Below, piece by piece: positions 35,776-45,849 of a stretch of 64,000 nt of DNA. The notes beneath the pieces were generated by a model, which ran no database searches, was not told the origin of the DNA, and saw nothing but the letters and a program-made list of their open reading frames with translations. How positions within the stretch are numbered: the stretch's first letter is position 1; the number at the start of each line of letters is the position of its first letter. A program made the position numbers and the translations under genes. Source of the DNA: JANPCX01 sp031431125 (GTDB lineage Bacteria; Pseudomonadota; Gammaproteobacteria; Burkholderiales; Burkholderiaceae_C); the NCBI GenBank assembly GCA_031431125.1, contig JANPCX010000035.1:1-64000 (forward strand). The letters run 5' to 3'.

Positions 35776-37365
35776 ATGCCTACGCGTTTTGCCCCAGATA
35801 CCTGCAAACCTGTCACCGCCATCTCGCGTCTTGGCCCGATCACGGCGACAGCGGTAATCGCAGTCACTTTCACTTTGATGCCCTTGGGCGAGGTGCGGGC
35901 ACAAACTACCGCTGCGTCATCAGAAGCAGGGGCGGGGCGCACGTTTGTACTGACACCGCGTATTTCTACTTCTGTGGTTGCAACTGACAACGTCAATTTG
36001 TCAGTCAGAGACAAAGAATCTGATGTGTATTTGCAGCTCAGTCCAGGCCTGCGTATGCAAAGCAATGGCGGGCGAGTCCGCGGCGCGTTGGACTATTCGC
36101 CCTCGGCCTATGTGTATGGCAAGGCCTCCGAGAAAAATAGGGTGTCTCATGCGCTGAACGCATCGTTGACGACAGAGGCAGTCGAGGATTGGGCCTTTGT
36201 CGACCTCAATGCCACGGCTTCTCAACAGTCGATTTCCGCTTTGGGAACCCAAACCGCCGATACGGCGCTGGGTACGAGCAATCAAACTCAGGTTTTTACC
36301 TACTCAGTCTCACCGTACATCAAGGGCAAAATTTTTGGCAGTGCTGACTATGAGTTCAGGCTGCGGGCTGGTGAAAGCCGAACCGAGTCATCGACGGTTT
36401 CAGACTCCAAGTCTGAGTTGGTGCTGCTTCGGGTCAATGGCGTGACGGGTTTGTCTTCGCTGGGCTGGGGAACAAGCTTGCAGCACCAGGTTGATGATTT
36501 TTCGGCTGGAAGGCGGACCACGGCGGACCGTTTCAGAGGAACACTGACTTACGCAGTCTCACCTCAACTTGGTTTGTCCTTGTTTGGTGGCTACGAGTCC
36601 AGCAACCAAGTGGGAGCCTCGCGCCTGGACGGCACAACGCACGGGTTTGGTTTCAATTGGCGACCGACTGAACGAACCAAATTCACGGGCGAGCGAGAGC
36701 AGCGTTTGTTCGGCAACACCTATTCACTGTCTTTTGAGCACCGTATGCCGCGCTCGGTTTTTCGCTACGGCGCGGGGCGCGATGTGTCATCGGGTCTGAA
36801 TAACTCCACGGGTACCGTGGTCAGCGCCTACGACTTGTACTATGCACAGTTCGCTTCGATAGAACCTGATCCAGTGCGCCGTCAGGCGCTGGTGAATAGT
36901 TTTTTGCTCGCCAATGGCATCAGTCCCAACAGCACAGTGGGCGGAGGTTTTCTGGCTTCTGCATTGACACTGCAACGCCGTCAGGACCTCTCCATCGGCT
37001 TGTTGGGTGTGCGCAGCACCATCACTTTTTTGGTGACTCGCAGTGACTCGCGGCGTCTGGACGGATCCACTCCCGGCAGTGGAGACCTCGCTGCGTTCGC
37101 TGGCGTTGAACAGCGTGCTTTCAGTGTCAATCTCGCGCATCGCTTGACGCCGATTTCCACTTTGAGCCTGCTGCTGTCCGAACAGCGGAACGTAGGCAGT
37201 AACTCGCTGACCTCCAACAAACTGCGACTGGCCTCGCTCAGCTGGTCTAGCAAATTGGGGCCTCAATCGTCCGTGTCAGTGGGCGCGCGCCATTCGGTCT
37301 TTGACAGTCCGACAGCCCCATACGACGAGTCTGCCATCACTGGTCTTTTTAGCTTGCAGTTCTGA
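35776..37365 (+). CDS. PEP-CTERM system-associated outer-membrane beta-barrel protein (TIGR03016-like)
   Basis: A signal peptide ending near GEVRAQ is followed by about 490 residues of amphipathic strands and a C-terminal Phe (GLFSLQF), the pattern of a large outer-membrane barrel. The position between tyrosine kinase and secretion ATPase genes is that of the uncharacterised barrel family found in XrtA loci. It may be the outer-membrane pore or a scaffold for the polymer. The start used is the ATG at 35776, since upstream in-frame codons overlap the kinase gene. Confidence 0.85.
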   Translation: MPTRFAPDTCKPVTAISRLGPITATAVIAVTFTLMPLGEVRAQTTAASSEAGAGRTFVLTPRISTSVVATDNVNLSVRDKESDVYLQLSPGLRMQSNGGRVRGALDYSPSAYVYGKASEKNRVSHALNASLTTEAVEDWAFVDLNATASQQSISALGTQTADTALGTSNQTQVFTYSVSPYIKGKIFGSADYEFRLRAGESRTESSTVSDSKSELVLLRVNGVTGLSSLGWGTSLQHQVDDFSAGRRTTADRFRGTLTYAVSPQLGLSLFGGYESSNQVGASRLDGTTHGFGFNWRPTERTKFTGEREQRLFGNTYSLSFEHRMPRSVFRYGAGRDVSSGLNNSTGTVVSAYDLYYAQFASIEPDPVRRQALVNSFLLANGISPNSTVGGGFLASALTLQRRQDLSIGLLGVRSTITFLVTRSDSRRLDGSTPGSGDLAAFAGVEQRAFSVNLAHRLTPISTLSLLLSEQRNVGSNSLTSNKLRLASLSWSSKLGPQSSVSVGARHSVFDSPTAPYDESAITGLFSLQF

Positions 37366-37411
37366 CCTCAAACGTCAGCTACCAGCCCCACAGTCAGCAC
37401 GTTACCTACCC

Positions 37412-38518
37412 ATGTACGAAGCCTTTTATGGATTGAGCAGCAAGCCGTTTCAGCTCAATCCCGACCCCAGTTTTTACTTCAGCAGCAAACAACACCGTCG
37501 CGCCAAGGCTTACCTGGACTACGGTGTGATGCGAAACGAAGGTTTCATCGTCATCACCGGAGAAATTGGTGCTGGTAAAACCACCATCGTGCGCGGGTTG
37601 CTCGACAGCTTGAACCGCAGCAACGTGGTCGCGGGTCACTTGGTCTCCACCCAACTGGACGCGGAAGATACGCTGCGCATGGTGGCTGCGGCTTTTGGTG
37701 TGCGTGCCAAGGACATTCCGAAGTCTGAGCTGCTGATGACCTTGGAAGCCTTTTTCATCGGGCAAGTCAGCCAGGGAAAACGGTGTTTGTTGGTGGTTGA
37801 TGAAGCACAGAACTTGACAGCCCGGGCGGTGGAAGAGTTGCGCATGCTCTCCAACTTCCAGTTTGGCAAACAGTCGCTCCTGCAAAGTTTCTTGGTGGGC
37901 CAGCCCGAATTTCGGGATATTTTGCAGCGCCCAGAAATGGAGCAGTTTCGCCAACGCGTGACGGCGACTTGCCATATCGGCCCATTGGATACCGACGAAA
38001 CGCGGCAATACATTGAACACCGGCTCAAGTGTGCCGGTGCAACCGACAAGCCTACTTTTGACGACGCTGTTTTTGAACAAGTGCACAACGCGAGCCGGGG
38101 TATTCCTCGCCGCATCAATGCCATTTGTGATCGGCTGTTGTTGCTCGGTTTTATGGGCGGGAAGACCCATCTGGTGCAGGACGATGTTGTCGAGGTGGTC
38201 AAAGAGTTCGCAGAAGAATCCAAGCCCAGTGGGAAACGCCGCGCTGCGGGTGCCAGTCTGGCCTACCAAGCGTTCTCCGATCCTCAAGGTGGCGTTGATG
38301 ATGTGGACATCGACCTGTCGGGCAGTCCGTCCTTGGATGAATCGACGGCCAAAGACCTCGAACTCGATGTGTCAGCCATTGGTGTGGCGCTGAACGCAGG
38401 GCGCATCGAACGTATCGAGCAAAGCCTCATGCGTCTTGAACAAACCAATTTGCAAACGCTGGGGCTGATTCAAAAACTGGTTCAGGCCATGACAAAGTCG
38501 GCTGGAGGGCAACCGTGA
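37412..38518 (+). CDS. XrtA-associated AAA ATPase (general secretion pathway ExeA-like)
   Basis: The start MYEAFYGLSSKPFQLNPDPSF is diagnostic for this family. Walker A GEIGAGKTT has Lys56, and Walker B is LLVVDEAQNL. After residue 270 an acidic linker leads to a C-terminal coiled-coil-like stretch (RIERIEQSLMRLEQTN). It probably energises assembly or secretion from the cytoplasmic face. The stop overlaps the wecB start (GTGA). Confidence 0.92.
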   Translation: MYEAFYGLSSKPFQLNPDPSFYFSSKQHRRAKAYLDYGVMRNEGFIVITGEIGAGKTTIVRGLLDSLNRSNVVAGHLVSTQLDAEDTLRMVAAAFGVRAKDIPKSELLMTLEAFFIGQVSQGKRCLLVVDEAQNLTARAVEELRMLSNFQFGKQSLLQSFLVGQPEFRDILQRPEMEQFRQRVTATCHIGPLDTDETRQYIEHRLKCAGATDKPTFDDAVFEQVHNASRGIPRRINAICDRLLLLGFMGGKTHLVQDDVVEVVKEFAEESKPSGKRRAAGASLAYQAFSDPQGGVDDVDIDLSGSPSLDESTAKDLELDVSAIGVALNAGRIERIEQSLMRLEQTNLQTLGLIQKLVQAMTKSAGGQP

Positions 38519-39654
38519 ACGGTCCCGTGCTCTGCGTGGTGGGTGCCCGCCCCAACTTCATGAAGATGGCACCCATATTGCGTGCCTTGGCACACCACAC
38601 CCCCCCGATTGATAGCCTTCTGGTGCACACCGGTCAGCACTATGACCAGGACATGAGCGACCGCCTCTTCGAGGCCTTGGGTTTGCCGCGTCCTGATGTG
38701 AACTTGGAGGTGGGCTCAGCCAGCCACGCCGTGCAGACGGCTGAAGTCATGAAACGGTTCGAGCCGCTGGTGGATCAATACAAACCGTCTTGCGTGCTGG
38801 TTGTCGGTGATGTGAACTCCACGCTGGCATGCACCTTGGTGGCGGTGAAGAAGAATGTCCCTGTGGCTCATGTCGAGGCGGGACTGCGCAGTGGTGACCG
38901 GAAAATGCCCGAGGAAATCAACCGCGTGTTGACGGACCAGGTGGCTGATCGCCTCTACACCACCGAACGCAGTGCCGATGCCAATTTACGAGCCGAAGGC
39001 ATTGCAGCGCAGCGCATCGTCTTTGCTGGCAATGTGATGATTGATTCCCTGATGAGCCACCGCGCTCAAGCCCCAGGGCCAGCGCAAACCTTGGCTGCTT
39101 TGGGCATGGACGCTGCGCTGCTGAACCACCCCAAAGGGTATGGCGTCGTGACCTTGCATCGTCCCTCCAATGTGGACGACGCCGCGAGTTTGACCCATTT
39201 GCTGGATGTGCTGATCGAAGTCGCCAAGCAGTTGCCCCTTGTGTTCGCCATGCACCCGCGTACCCGGGCCAATTTGGAGCGGTTTGGGTTGATGTCTCGC
39301 ATCAACCCTGAGCAAATGGTATGTTTGCCGCCCCAGGGCTATTTGGAAATGTTGGGGTTGATGGCCTCCGCCACCTTGGTATTGACCGATTCCGGCGGTC
39401 TGCAGGAAGAGACCACAGCCTTGGGTGTGCCTTGCCTGACTTTGCGTGAGAACACCGAGCGCCCCATCACCATTGCTCAAGGCACGAATACCCTTGTGGG
39501 CAGCAGCCGTGACTTAATTTTGCAAAGCGTCGCTGAGATACTCACTGGTCACGGAAAGCGCGGGCGAATTCCGGAATACTGGGACGGTCACGCGGCTGAT
39601 CGAATCGCTGCAGACCTGTGGCGCTGGTTGCAAACCGAGCCCGCTGCACTGTGA
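38515..39654 (+). CDS. wecB: Non-hydrolysing UDP-N-acetylglucosamine 2-epimerase
   Basis: Interconverts UDP-GlcNAc and UDP-ManNAc. Family marks are VGARPNFMKMAPILRAL at the N-terminus, HTGQHYDQDMSD, AHVEAGLRS, and the C-terminal LTDSGGLQEETTALGVPCLTLRENTERPITI. The length of 379 residues is normal. The GTG start overlaps the ATPase stop by 4 bp. It points to ManNAc or its uronic acid in the polymer, as the dehydrogenase at 44543 could oxidise such a sugar. Confidence 0.95.
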   Translation: MNGPVLCVVGARPNFMKMAPILRALAHHTPPIDSLLVHTGQHYDQDMSDRLFEALGLPRPDVNLEVGSASHAVQTAEVMKRFEPLVDQYKPSCVLVVGDVNSTLACTLVAVKKNVPVAHVEAGLRSGDRKMPEEINRVLTDQVADRLYTTERSADANLRAEGIAAQRIVFAGNVMIDSLMSHRAQAPGPAQTLAALGMDAALLNHPKGYGVVTLHRPSNVDDAASLTHLLDVLIEVAKQLPLVFAMHPRTRANLERFGLMSRINPEQMVCLPPQGYLEMLGLMASATLVLTDSGGLQEETTALGVPCLTLRENTERPITIAQGTNTLVGSSRDLILQSVAEILTGHGKRGRIPEYWDGHAADRIAADLWRWLQTEPAAL

Positions 39655-39701
39655 ACCGGTTTTAATGACCCCCAAACGGGTCTTCTAGGCAAAACGCATC
39701 C

Positions 39702-40583
39702 ATGCTTGCACCCCTCATCACCAACGCCCTGACCATAGACGTGGAAGATTACTTCCAAGTGTCTGCGTTTGCGCCCTACATCGCGCGCAGCCAATGGGAA
39801 ACGCAAGAGTGCCGTGTGCAGCGTAACGTGGAGCGCATTCTGGAAATGCTGGCGGTCCGCCAAACCAAGGCCACCTTCTTCACCTTGGGTTGGGTGGCCG
39901 AGCGGTATCCGCACCTGGTGCGCACCATCGTAGAGCAAGGTCACGAGCTGGCCAGCCACGGCTATGGCCACGAGCGTGCCAGCGATTTGGATCGAGCCGC
40001 TTTCAGGCAAGACATTGTCTCGGCCAAAAAAATTCTGGAAGACATTGGTGGTGTCGCGGTGCAAGGCTACCGTGCCCCGAGTTTTTCCATAGGCAAGAGC
40101 AATTTGTGGGCCTTTGACGAACTGCTGCAGGCGGGTTACCGCTACACCTCCAGCGTCTATCCCATTGCCCACGACCACTATGGCATGCCGGACTGGCCGC
40201 GTTTCGCCCAGCCCGTGCGCGAGGGTTTGCTGGAAGTGCCGGTCACCACTTTGCGCAAATTCAACCGCAACTTTCCTTCCAGTGGCGGAGGCTATTTCCG
40301 CTTGCTGCCCTATGCCTTGTCGCGCTGGATGATTCAGCAGGTTAACGCCCAAGACCGGCAACCGGCGATTTTTTACTTCCACCCTTGGGAGATTGATACC
40401 GGCCAACCCCGTGTCGCTGGCATTGACGCCAAAACCCGCTTTCGCCACTACGTGAACATCGGTCGCATGGACGCGCGTTTGCAGCAGTTGCTGGCTGATT
40501 TCCGTTGGGGCCGCATGGACCACATCTTTCTTGGCACGCCACAAGCGAATGCTTCTGCCACTACGCCAGCGATCTCTCGCTGA
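39702..40583 (+). CDS. XrtA system polysaccharide deacetylase
   Basis: A NodB-fold deacetylase of the PEP-CTERM-associated type. The metal-binding start reads LTIDVEDYFQVSAF, followed by the His motif ELASHGYGHE, YRAPSFSI and HPWEID. There is no signal peptide, so it may act in the cytoplasm or on lipid-linked repeats. Removal of N-acetyl groups from GlcNAc or ManNAc units is the likely reaction. It is followed at 21 bp by the FemAB-like gene. Confidence 0.93.
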   Translation: MLAPLITNALTIDVEDYFQVSAFAPYIARSQWETQECRVQRNVERILEMLAVRQTKATFFTLGWVAERYPHLVRTIVEQGHELASHGYGHERASDLDRAAFRQDIVSAKKILEDIGGVAVQGYRAPSFSIGKSNLWAFDELLQAGYRYTSSVYPIAHDHYGMPDWPRFAQPVREGLLEVPVTTLRKFNRNFPSSGGGYFRLLPYALSRWMIQQVNAQDRQPAIFYFHPWEIDTGQPRVAGIDAKTRFRHYVNIGRMDARLQQLLADFRWGRMDHIFLGTPQANASATTPAISR

Positions 40584-40604
40584 AGCTTTGGGACCCTTCT
40601 CTCC

Positions 40605-41642
40605 GTGATCACTGTTCAACAACTCGCCATGGGCGATGCCCAAGCCCATCAACGCTGGGACGATTTCGTCTTCGCTTGCCCTCAGGCTACTTTTTTCCAC
40701 CGTGCGGCATGGCAAGGTTTGATGCACAAGGTGTTCAAGCACCGAAGCTTTTTTCTTTACGCTGAAGACAACGGCGTAATTCAAGGCGTGCTGCCCCTGG
40801 CGCAAGTCAAGAGCAAACTCTTTGGCCATGCTTTGGTGAGTTTGCCGTTTGCGGTTTACGGTGGTGTGGCGGCTTCTACACCCGAGGCGGCTGATGCGTT
40901 GGAGCGTGAGGCTCAGCGCATCGCGCAAGAGATAGGCGCCGAACATTTGGAGCTGCGCAATGTGCAGCCGCGTCATGCGGACTGGCCCAAACAAGACCTC
41001 TATGTGACCTTTCGCAAAGAAATTTTGGCTGAGGAAGAGGCCAATATGCTGGCCATTCCGCGCAAACAGCGGGCCATGGTGCGCAAGGGGCTCAAGAACG
41101 AGCTCAAGAGCGAGATCGATCCGAATGTGGATCGATTTTTTGCTTTGTATGCCGACAACGTTCATCGCCACGGCACCCCCGCTTTGTCCAAGCGCTATTT
41201 CCAAGCCTTGATGGACACTTTTGGCAAGGACTGCGAAGTGCTGACCGTGGTCGGCCCGCAGAACCAGCTGCTCAGTAGCGTGCTGACGTTTTACTTTCGC
41301 AATGAATGCATGCCCTACTACGCCGGTGACGACGAATCAGCCCGCGACCTCGCCGCCAATGACTTCAAGTACTGGGAGCTGATGCGCCGAGCCTGCGCAC
41401 GCGGCTACACCCTGTTCGATTACGGCCGCAGCAAAGTCGGGACCGGCCCCTACTCTTTCAAGAAGAACTGGGGTTTTGAGCCGCAGCCGCTGCACTACGA
41501 GTACTGCCTCTACAAACGCGACGCGATTCCGCAGAACAACCCGAATAACGCCAAGTACCAGTTGCTCATCAAAACCTGGCGCCGGATGCCACTGTCCTGG
41601 GCCAATGCCCTGGGCCCCCACATCGTTCGCAACCTCGGATAA
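40605..41642 (+). CDS. FemAB-like XrtA/PEP-CTERM-associated protein
   Basis: A GNAT-related FemAB-fold protein of 345 residues. Recognisable parts are FFHRAAWQGLMHKVFKHRSFFLYAE at the N-terminus, RKQRAMVRKGLKNEL in the middle, and YYAGDDESARDLAANDFKYWELM with YTLFDYGRSKVGTG near the end. FemAB enzymes transfer amino acids from aminoacyl-tRNA; in XrtA loci the substrate is unknown but could be an amino sugar. The start is a GTG at 40605. Confidence 0.92.
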   Translation: MITVQQLAMGDAQAHQRWDDFVFACPQATFFHRAAWQGLMHKVFKHRSFFLYAEDNGVIQGVLPLAQVKSKLFGHALVSLPFAVYGGVAASTPEAADALEREAQRIAQEIGAEHLELRNVQPRHADWPKQDLYVTFRKEILAEEEANMLAIPRKQRAMVRKGLKNELKSEIDPNVDRFFALYADNVHRHGTPALSKRYFQALMDTFGKDCEVLTVVGPQNQLLSSVLTFYFRNECMPYYAGDDESARDLAANDFKYWELMRRACARGYTLFDYGRSKVGTGPYSFKKNWGFEPQPLHYEYCLYKRDAIPQNNPNNAKYQLLIKTWRRMPLSWANALGPHIVRNLG

Positions 41643-41656
41643 GAGGCCATTCGAAC

Positions 41657-42901
41657 ATGGGCAATTTGCTTTACTTGGTGCACCGCATGCCTTACCCGCC
41701 CAACAAGGGCGACAAGGTGCGCTCCTACCATTTGCTCAAACATTTGGCCGCTCGGCACCAGGTCTTCCTCGGCACCTTCATGGACGACCCGCAGGACGAA
41801 ATCCACATCGCCACCCTGCGCAGTTTGTGCGCCGATGTTCATGTGGAACCCTTGCATCCCAAACGTGCGCGGGTCAACAGCCTCTTGGGTTTGCTCGGGC
41901 GCGACGCACTGACTTTGCGCTACTACCGCAATCAAGCCTTGAGCGAATGGGTGGCACGCATCACGGCGCGGCACAAGATGCAAGCCGCCGTGGTTTTTTC
42001 CTCGTCCATGGCGCAGTATGTGGAGGGCGGCCAGCACATGAACGGGGCGCCGGTGCTGGTCGATTTTGTCGACGTGGACTCTGCCAAATGGAGCCAGTAC
42101 GCCAAGGAACGCCGCTGGCCGCTGTCATGGTTGTACCGCCGAGAAGGTCGCACCTTGCTCAACTATGAGCGTGACGTGGCCTTGTGGGCGCGGCGGTCGT
42201 TTTTTGTCACCGAAAGCGAGACCTCGCTCTTCAAAGAACTTGCGCCGGTGGCTGCAGACCGGGTCGAGGCCGTCAGCAATGGCGTCGACGCCCAGTACTT
42301 CACCCCCGAACCCAGCCGACGCAATCCGTACTCGAAAGACGAACAAACCGTGGTGTTCACCGGCGCCATGGACTATTGGCCCAATGTGGACGCGGTGACC
42401 TGGTTTGCCCGCGACATCCTGCCAGCCTTGCGTCAGAAGCACCCGGGCTTGCGTTTTTATATCGTGGGCCGCAGCCCCGATGCCACGGTGCAAGCACTTG
42501 CCAGCGACGCTGTCGTGGTCACCGGCACCGTGCCCGACGTGCGTCCCTATTTGCAGCATGCCGACGTGGTGGTGGCACCCCTGCGTTTGGCCAGAGGCAT
42601 CCAGAACAAAATTCTCGAAGCCATGGCCATGGGGCGACCTGTGGTGGCCTCATCCGCCTGCGCATCAGCACTGAATGCGCAAGTGGGCACCGAGGTGGTC
42701 GTGGCTGAAGATGTCGCGGACTACACACTGGCCATCAGCGCACTGCTTGCGGACCGCGAAGCAGCGGCGCGCATTGGCACGGCCGGGCGGCACTGCGTGC
42801 AGCAGCGCTACAGCTGGGCTGCCCATTTGGCGGGCATGGACAGGTATTTGAACGAGGCGGCATTGAGCCAGGGCAGCCGACCCAAGGAGATGGTCTTGTG
42901 A
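41657..42901 (+). CDS. XrtA-associated glycosyltransferase (TIGR03087-like, GT4)
   Basis: A GT-B transferase with the family start LVHRMPYPPNKGDKVRSYHLLKHL, the donor-domain segment VVFTGAMDYWPNVDAVTWFARDILP, and the nucleotide-sugar loop PLRLARGIQNKILEAMAMGRPVV. It should add one sugar to the lipid-linked repeat on the cytoplasmic side. The stop overlaps the GTG start of the exosortase gene by 4 bp. Confidence 0.92.
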   Translation: MGNLLYLVHRMPYPPNKGDKVRSYHLLKHLAARHQVFLGTFMDDPQDEIHIATLRSLCADVHVEPLHPKRARVNSLLGLLGRDALTLRYYRNQALSEWVARITARHKMQAAVVFSSSMAQYVEGGQHMNGAPVLVDFVDVDSAKWSQYAKERRWPLSWLYRREGRTLLNYERDVALWARRSFFVTESETSLFKELAPVAADRVEAVSNGVDAQYFTPEPSRRNPYSKDEQTVVFTGAMDYWPNVDAVTWFARDILPALRQKHPGLRFYIVGRSPDATVQALASDAVVVTGTVPDVRPYLQHADVVVAPLRLARGIQNKILEAMAMGRPVVASSACASALNAQVGTEVVVAEDVADYTLAISALLADREAAARIGTAGRHCVQQRYSWAAHLAGMDRYLNEAALSQGSRPKEMVL

Positions 42902-44502
42902 ACGCTGACGCTGCATCGACCTCCTTACCCAACACTGCGCTAAGCGCGGCGTGGCGGCGCAGTTTGCCTGCCCTCTTGGTTTTGCTTGTCGCCTTGGTGC
43001 TGCTGTACCGGGACACCTTCTGGGGCATGGCTCAAATTTGGCTGCGCTCGGAAACTTTCACCCACGGTCTTTTTGTTCTGCCCATCAGCCTGTGGTTGAT
43101 ATGGCGTTCTCGGGCCCAGTTGCAACCGCTGCAACCGCGAACGGCACCCTCGGTGTTGATCGGTTTGTTGGTGGTGGCCGCGGTTTGGTTGTTGGGCGAG
43201 TTGGTGTCGGTCAACTCGGTCACGCAACTCAATGCGGTGGCCTTGCTGGTTCTGGCGGTCTTTCTCATGCTGGGCTGGCGCGTGGCTGTGGCCATGCTCT
43301 TCCCCTTGGGCTTTCTGTTTTTCGCGGTGCCTGTCGGTGAATTTTTGATGCCGCAGTTCATGGAATGGACAGCGGACTTCACGGTGCTCGCACTGCGCTT
43401 GACCGGCATACCGGTGTACCGCGAAGGTTTGCAGTTCGTCATTCCGTCCGGCCATTGGTCTGTGGTCGAGGCGTGCAGCGGTATCCGCTACTTGATCGCG
43501 TCCTTGGTGGTGGGGACCTTGTTCGCCTACCTCAACTACCGCAGCAGCTGGCGGCGCTGGCTGTTTGTCGGCGTGTCCATCTTGGTGCCCGTGGTGGCCA
43601 ATTGGTTGCGCGCTTACCTCATCGTCATGTTGGGGCACGTGTCCGGCAATGCACTGGCCACTGGGGCCGACCACTTGGTTTATGGCTGGGCATTTTTTGG
43701 CGTGGTCATGCTGCTGATGTTCATGATTGGCGCGCGTTGGCGTGAAGATGATGTGCCAAGAGCCAGCGGCGTAGCACCGGCGATGGCTGGCGCATTGCCC
43801 CTTCCATCCGGCAGCGCCGCTTTTTGGGGAATGGCGGCCGCAGCGATCTTGGTGGCGAGCCTGCCTCACTGGTGGTTGAACCAACTGAACCAGGGGCAAA
43901 ACACCGCCGCCGTGGTGCTGGATTTGCCACCGTCCTTGGGCAGTGGCTGGAGCCGTGGCGGTTCAAACCCTGTGGCATTGGAGCCTGCGTTTAAAAATTC
44001 GTCGTCCCAGGCCAGCTCAACCTATACCTCAGGCGGTGGCGCTGTCAGCTTGCATGTGAGCTACTACCGTGCCCAGGATGCGCAGCGCAAACTTGTTAGC
44101 TCCCAAAACATGGTGGTCGCCAGCGATGACAAACGCTGGGCGAGGGTGGATGGTGGCAGCGAAACCGTTTCGACGTCCGATGGGGCCGCACTTGCTGTAC
44201 GCAGCATGGAGCTGCGTCGTTTGGAAAATCTGGGCGCATCGCCGGAGCAAAATCTGCTGGTTTGGCAACTCTATTGGGTCGATGGTGCTTGGACTGCCAG
44301 TGACCTCACAGCCAAGTTGTATGGCGCTCGGCAGCGTCTGCTCGGACGCGGTGACGATGGTGCGATCGTGTTGCTTTATGCGACCCGCGGCAACCAAGGG
44401 CAAGGTCGGGCGATATTGGAAAAATTCTTGACCCAAGAGGGCCCAGCCCTGACCCAGTGGTTGGGCCAAGTGCGTGATGCCGCCGCCGCGGCAAAACCGT
44501 GA
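42898..44502 (+). CDS. xrtA: Exosortase A fused to an EpsI domain
   Basis: A membrane transpeptidase that cleaves PEP-CTERM proteins and probably joins them to a surface glycan. About eight helices carry the catalytic set: C193 in VVEACSGIRYL, R238 in NWLRAYLIV and H259 in GADHLVYGW. From about residue 310 a periplasmic EpsI domain follows, with GWSRGG, HVSYYRAQ and VWQLYWVDG. The fusion and 534-residue length fit the betaproteobacterial XrtA type. The GTG start overlaps the preceding transferase stop. The PEP-CTERM protein encoded at 28335 is a likely substrate. Confidence 0.96.
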   Translation: MNADAASTSLPNTALSAAWRRSLPALLVLLVALVLLYRDTFWGMAQIWLRSETFTHGLFVLPISLWLIWRSRAQLQPLQPRTAPSVLIGLLVVAAVWLLGELVSVNSVTQLNAVALLVLAVFLMLGWRVAVAMLFPLGFLFFAVPVGEFLMPQFMEWTADFTVLALRLTGIPVYREGLQFVIPSGHWSVVEACSGIRYLIASLVVGTLFAYLNYRSSWRRWLFVGVSILVPVVANWLRAYLIVMLGHVSGNALATGADHLVYGWAFFGVVMLLMFMIGARWREDDVPRASGVAPAMAGALPLPSGSAAFWGMAAAAILVASLPHWWLNQLNQGQNTAAVVLDLPPSLGSGWSRGGSNPVALEPAFKNSSSQASSTYTSGGGAVSLHVSYYRAQDAQRKLVSSQNMVVASDDKRWARVDGGSETVSTSDGAALAVRSMELRRLENLGASPEQNLLVWQLYWVDGAWTASDLTAKLYGARQRLLGRGDDGAIVLLYATRGNQGQGRAILEKFLTQEGPALTQWLGQVRDAAAAAKP

Positions 44503-44542
44503 ACGTTTTCGAAAATTCTATTTTTAGCAAGAGGAATCAAAC

Positions 44543-45823
44543 ATGAGCACAGTCGCAGTCATTGGTTTGGGGTATGTAGGCTTGCCCTTGGTGGTGGCCT
44601 TAGGCAAAAAAGTGCGCACCATTGGGTTCGACATCTCCGTCCCCAAAGTGGAGTCGTGCAAAAAAGGGGTCGATCCTTCCCGCGAGTTGCCGGACGAAGA
44701 ACTCAAGGCCGCCACCCACGCGGTCTACACGGCAGACCCCGCCATGCTGGCCGAAGCCGACATGATCATCGTCGCCGTGCCCACACCGGTAGACGACGCC
44801 CACATCCCTGACTTCAAACCCCTGATCGGTTCCAGCACCAGTGTCGGTCGCCACATGAAGAAGGGCGTGACCGTGGTGTACGAGTCCACCGTCTATCCCG
44901 GTGCCACAGAAGAGGTGTGCATTCCCGTGCTGGAAAAAGAGTCCGGCCTGAAGTGGAAGAAGGACTTCTTTGTCGGCTACTCCCCCGAGCGCATCAACCC
45001 GGGCGACAAAGAACACACCCTCACCAAAATCTTGAAGATCGTGTCCGGCGACACGCCCGAGACACTCGACAAAGTCGCCAAACTGTACGAGCAAATCATC
45101 ATCCCTGGCGTGCACCGCGCCTCCAGCATCAAAGCCGCTGAAGCCGCCAAGGTGATTGAAAACACCCAGCGTGACCTGAACATTGCCTTGATGAACGAGC
45201 TGGCCATCATCTTCGACAAACTCGGCATTGACACCAGCGAGGTGCTGGAGGCTGCAGGCACCAAATGGAACTTCTTGAAGTTCAAACCGGGCCTGGTAGG
45301 CGGTCACTGCATAGGCGTGGATCCGTACTACCTCACCCACAAAGCGGAAATGTTGGGCTACCACCCCCAGGTCATCCTGGCGGGCCGCCGCATCAACGAC
45401 AGCATGGGCAAGTTCATCGCCGAACAAACCATCAAACACATGATCGCTTCCGGCAGCACCATCAAGGGTGCCAAGGTCAATGTGCTCGGCTTGACCTTCA
45501 AAGAAAACTGCGGCGACCTGCGCAACTCCAAGGTCATCGACATCATCAACGAGTTGAAGTCCTACGGCGTGGAAGTGTGCGTCACCGACCCGCAGGCGGA
45601 AGCCCCCGAGGCCATGCACGAATACGGCGTGAAGTTGCTGTCCTGGGACGAGTTGCCCCAGGCCGACGCCATCGTCGCCGCCGTGGCGCACCACGAATAT
45701 GCCGCACTCAAAGTGGCTGACTTCAGCAAGAAGCTGGTGGCGGGTGGGGCCTTCATCGACGTGAAAGCGGCATTTGACGAAAGCAGTTTCACCAAAGCGG
45801 GCTACAAGGTTTGGCGTTTGTGA
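44543..45823 (+). CDS. UDP-N-acetyl-hexosamine dehydrogenase (TviB/WbpO-like)
   Basis: An NAD-dependent nucleotide-sugar dehydrogenase that oxidises C6 twice to a uronic acid. It shows the Rossmann start VAVIGLGYVGLPL, STVYPGATEE, the linker helix around KAAEAAKVIENTQRDLNIALMNELA, and the catalytic cysteine motif GLVGGHCIGVDPYYL. This last form, with HCIGVDPYYL rather than GSCFPKD, marks the UDP-GalNAc/UDP-ManNAc dehydrogenase branch, distinct from the Ugd at 51354. A good AGAGGAA box precedes the ATG. Together with WecB it may give an acidic amino sugar. Confidence 0.92.
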   Translation: MSTVAVIGLGYVGLPLVVALGKKVRTIGFDISVPKVESCKKGVDPSRELPDEELKAATHAVYTADPAMLAEADMIIVAVPTPVDDAHIPDFKPLIGSSTSVGRHMKKGVTVVYESTVYPGATEEVCIPVLEKESGLKWKKDFFVGYSPERINPGDKEHTLTKILKIVSGDTPETLDKVAKLYEQIIIPGVHRASSIKAAEAAKVIENTQRDLNIALMNELAIIFDKLGIDTSEVLEAAGTKWNFLKFKPGLVGGHCIGVDPYYLTHKAEMLGYHPQVILAGRRINDSMGKFIAEQTIKHMIASGSTIKGAKVNVLGLTFKENCGDLRNSKVIDIINELKSYGVEVCVTDPQAEAPEAMHEYGVKLLSWDELPQADAIVAAVAHHEYAALKVADFSKKLVAGGAFIDVKAAFDESSFTKAGYKVWRL

Positions 45824-45849
45824 TTCCGCTGTGTGCCTGAGCTTCGCAG

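Noticed and set aside
39667..39682. GACCC/GGGTC hairpin after wecB as a terminator
   Set aside because: A 5-bp stem with no T-run, and the operon seems to continue.
39588..41204. A 538-codon minus-strand open frame across wecB, the deacetylase and FemAB genes
   Set aside because: It is antisense to three genes with clear family motifs and shows none itself.
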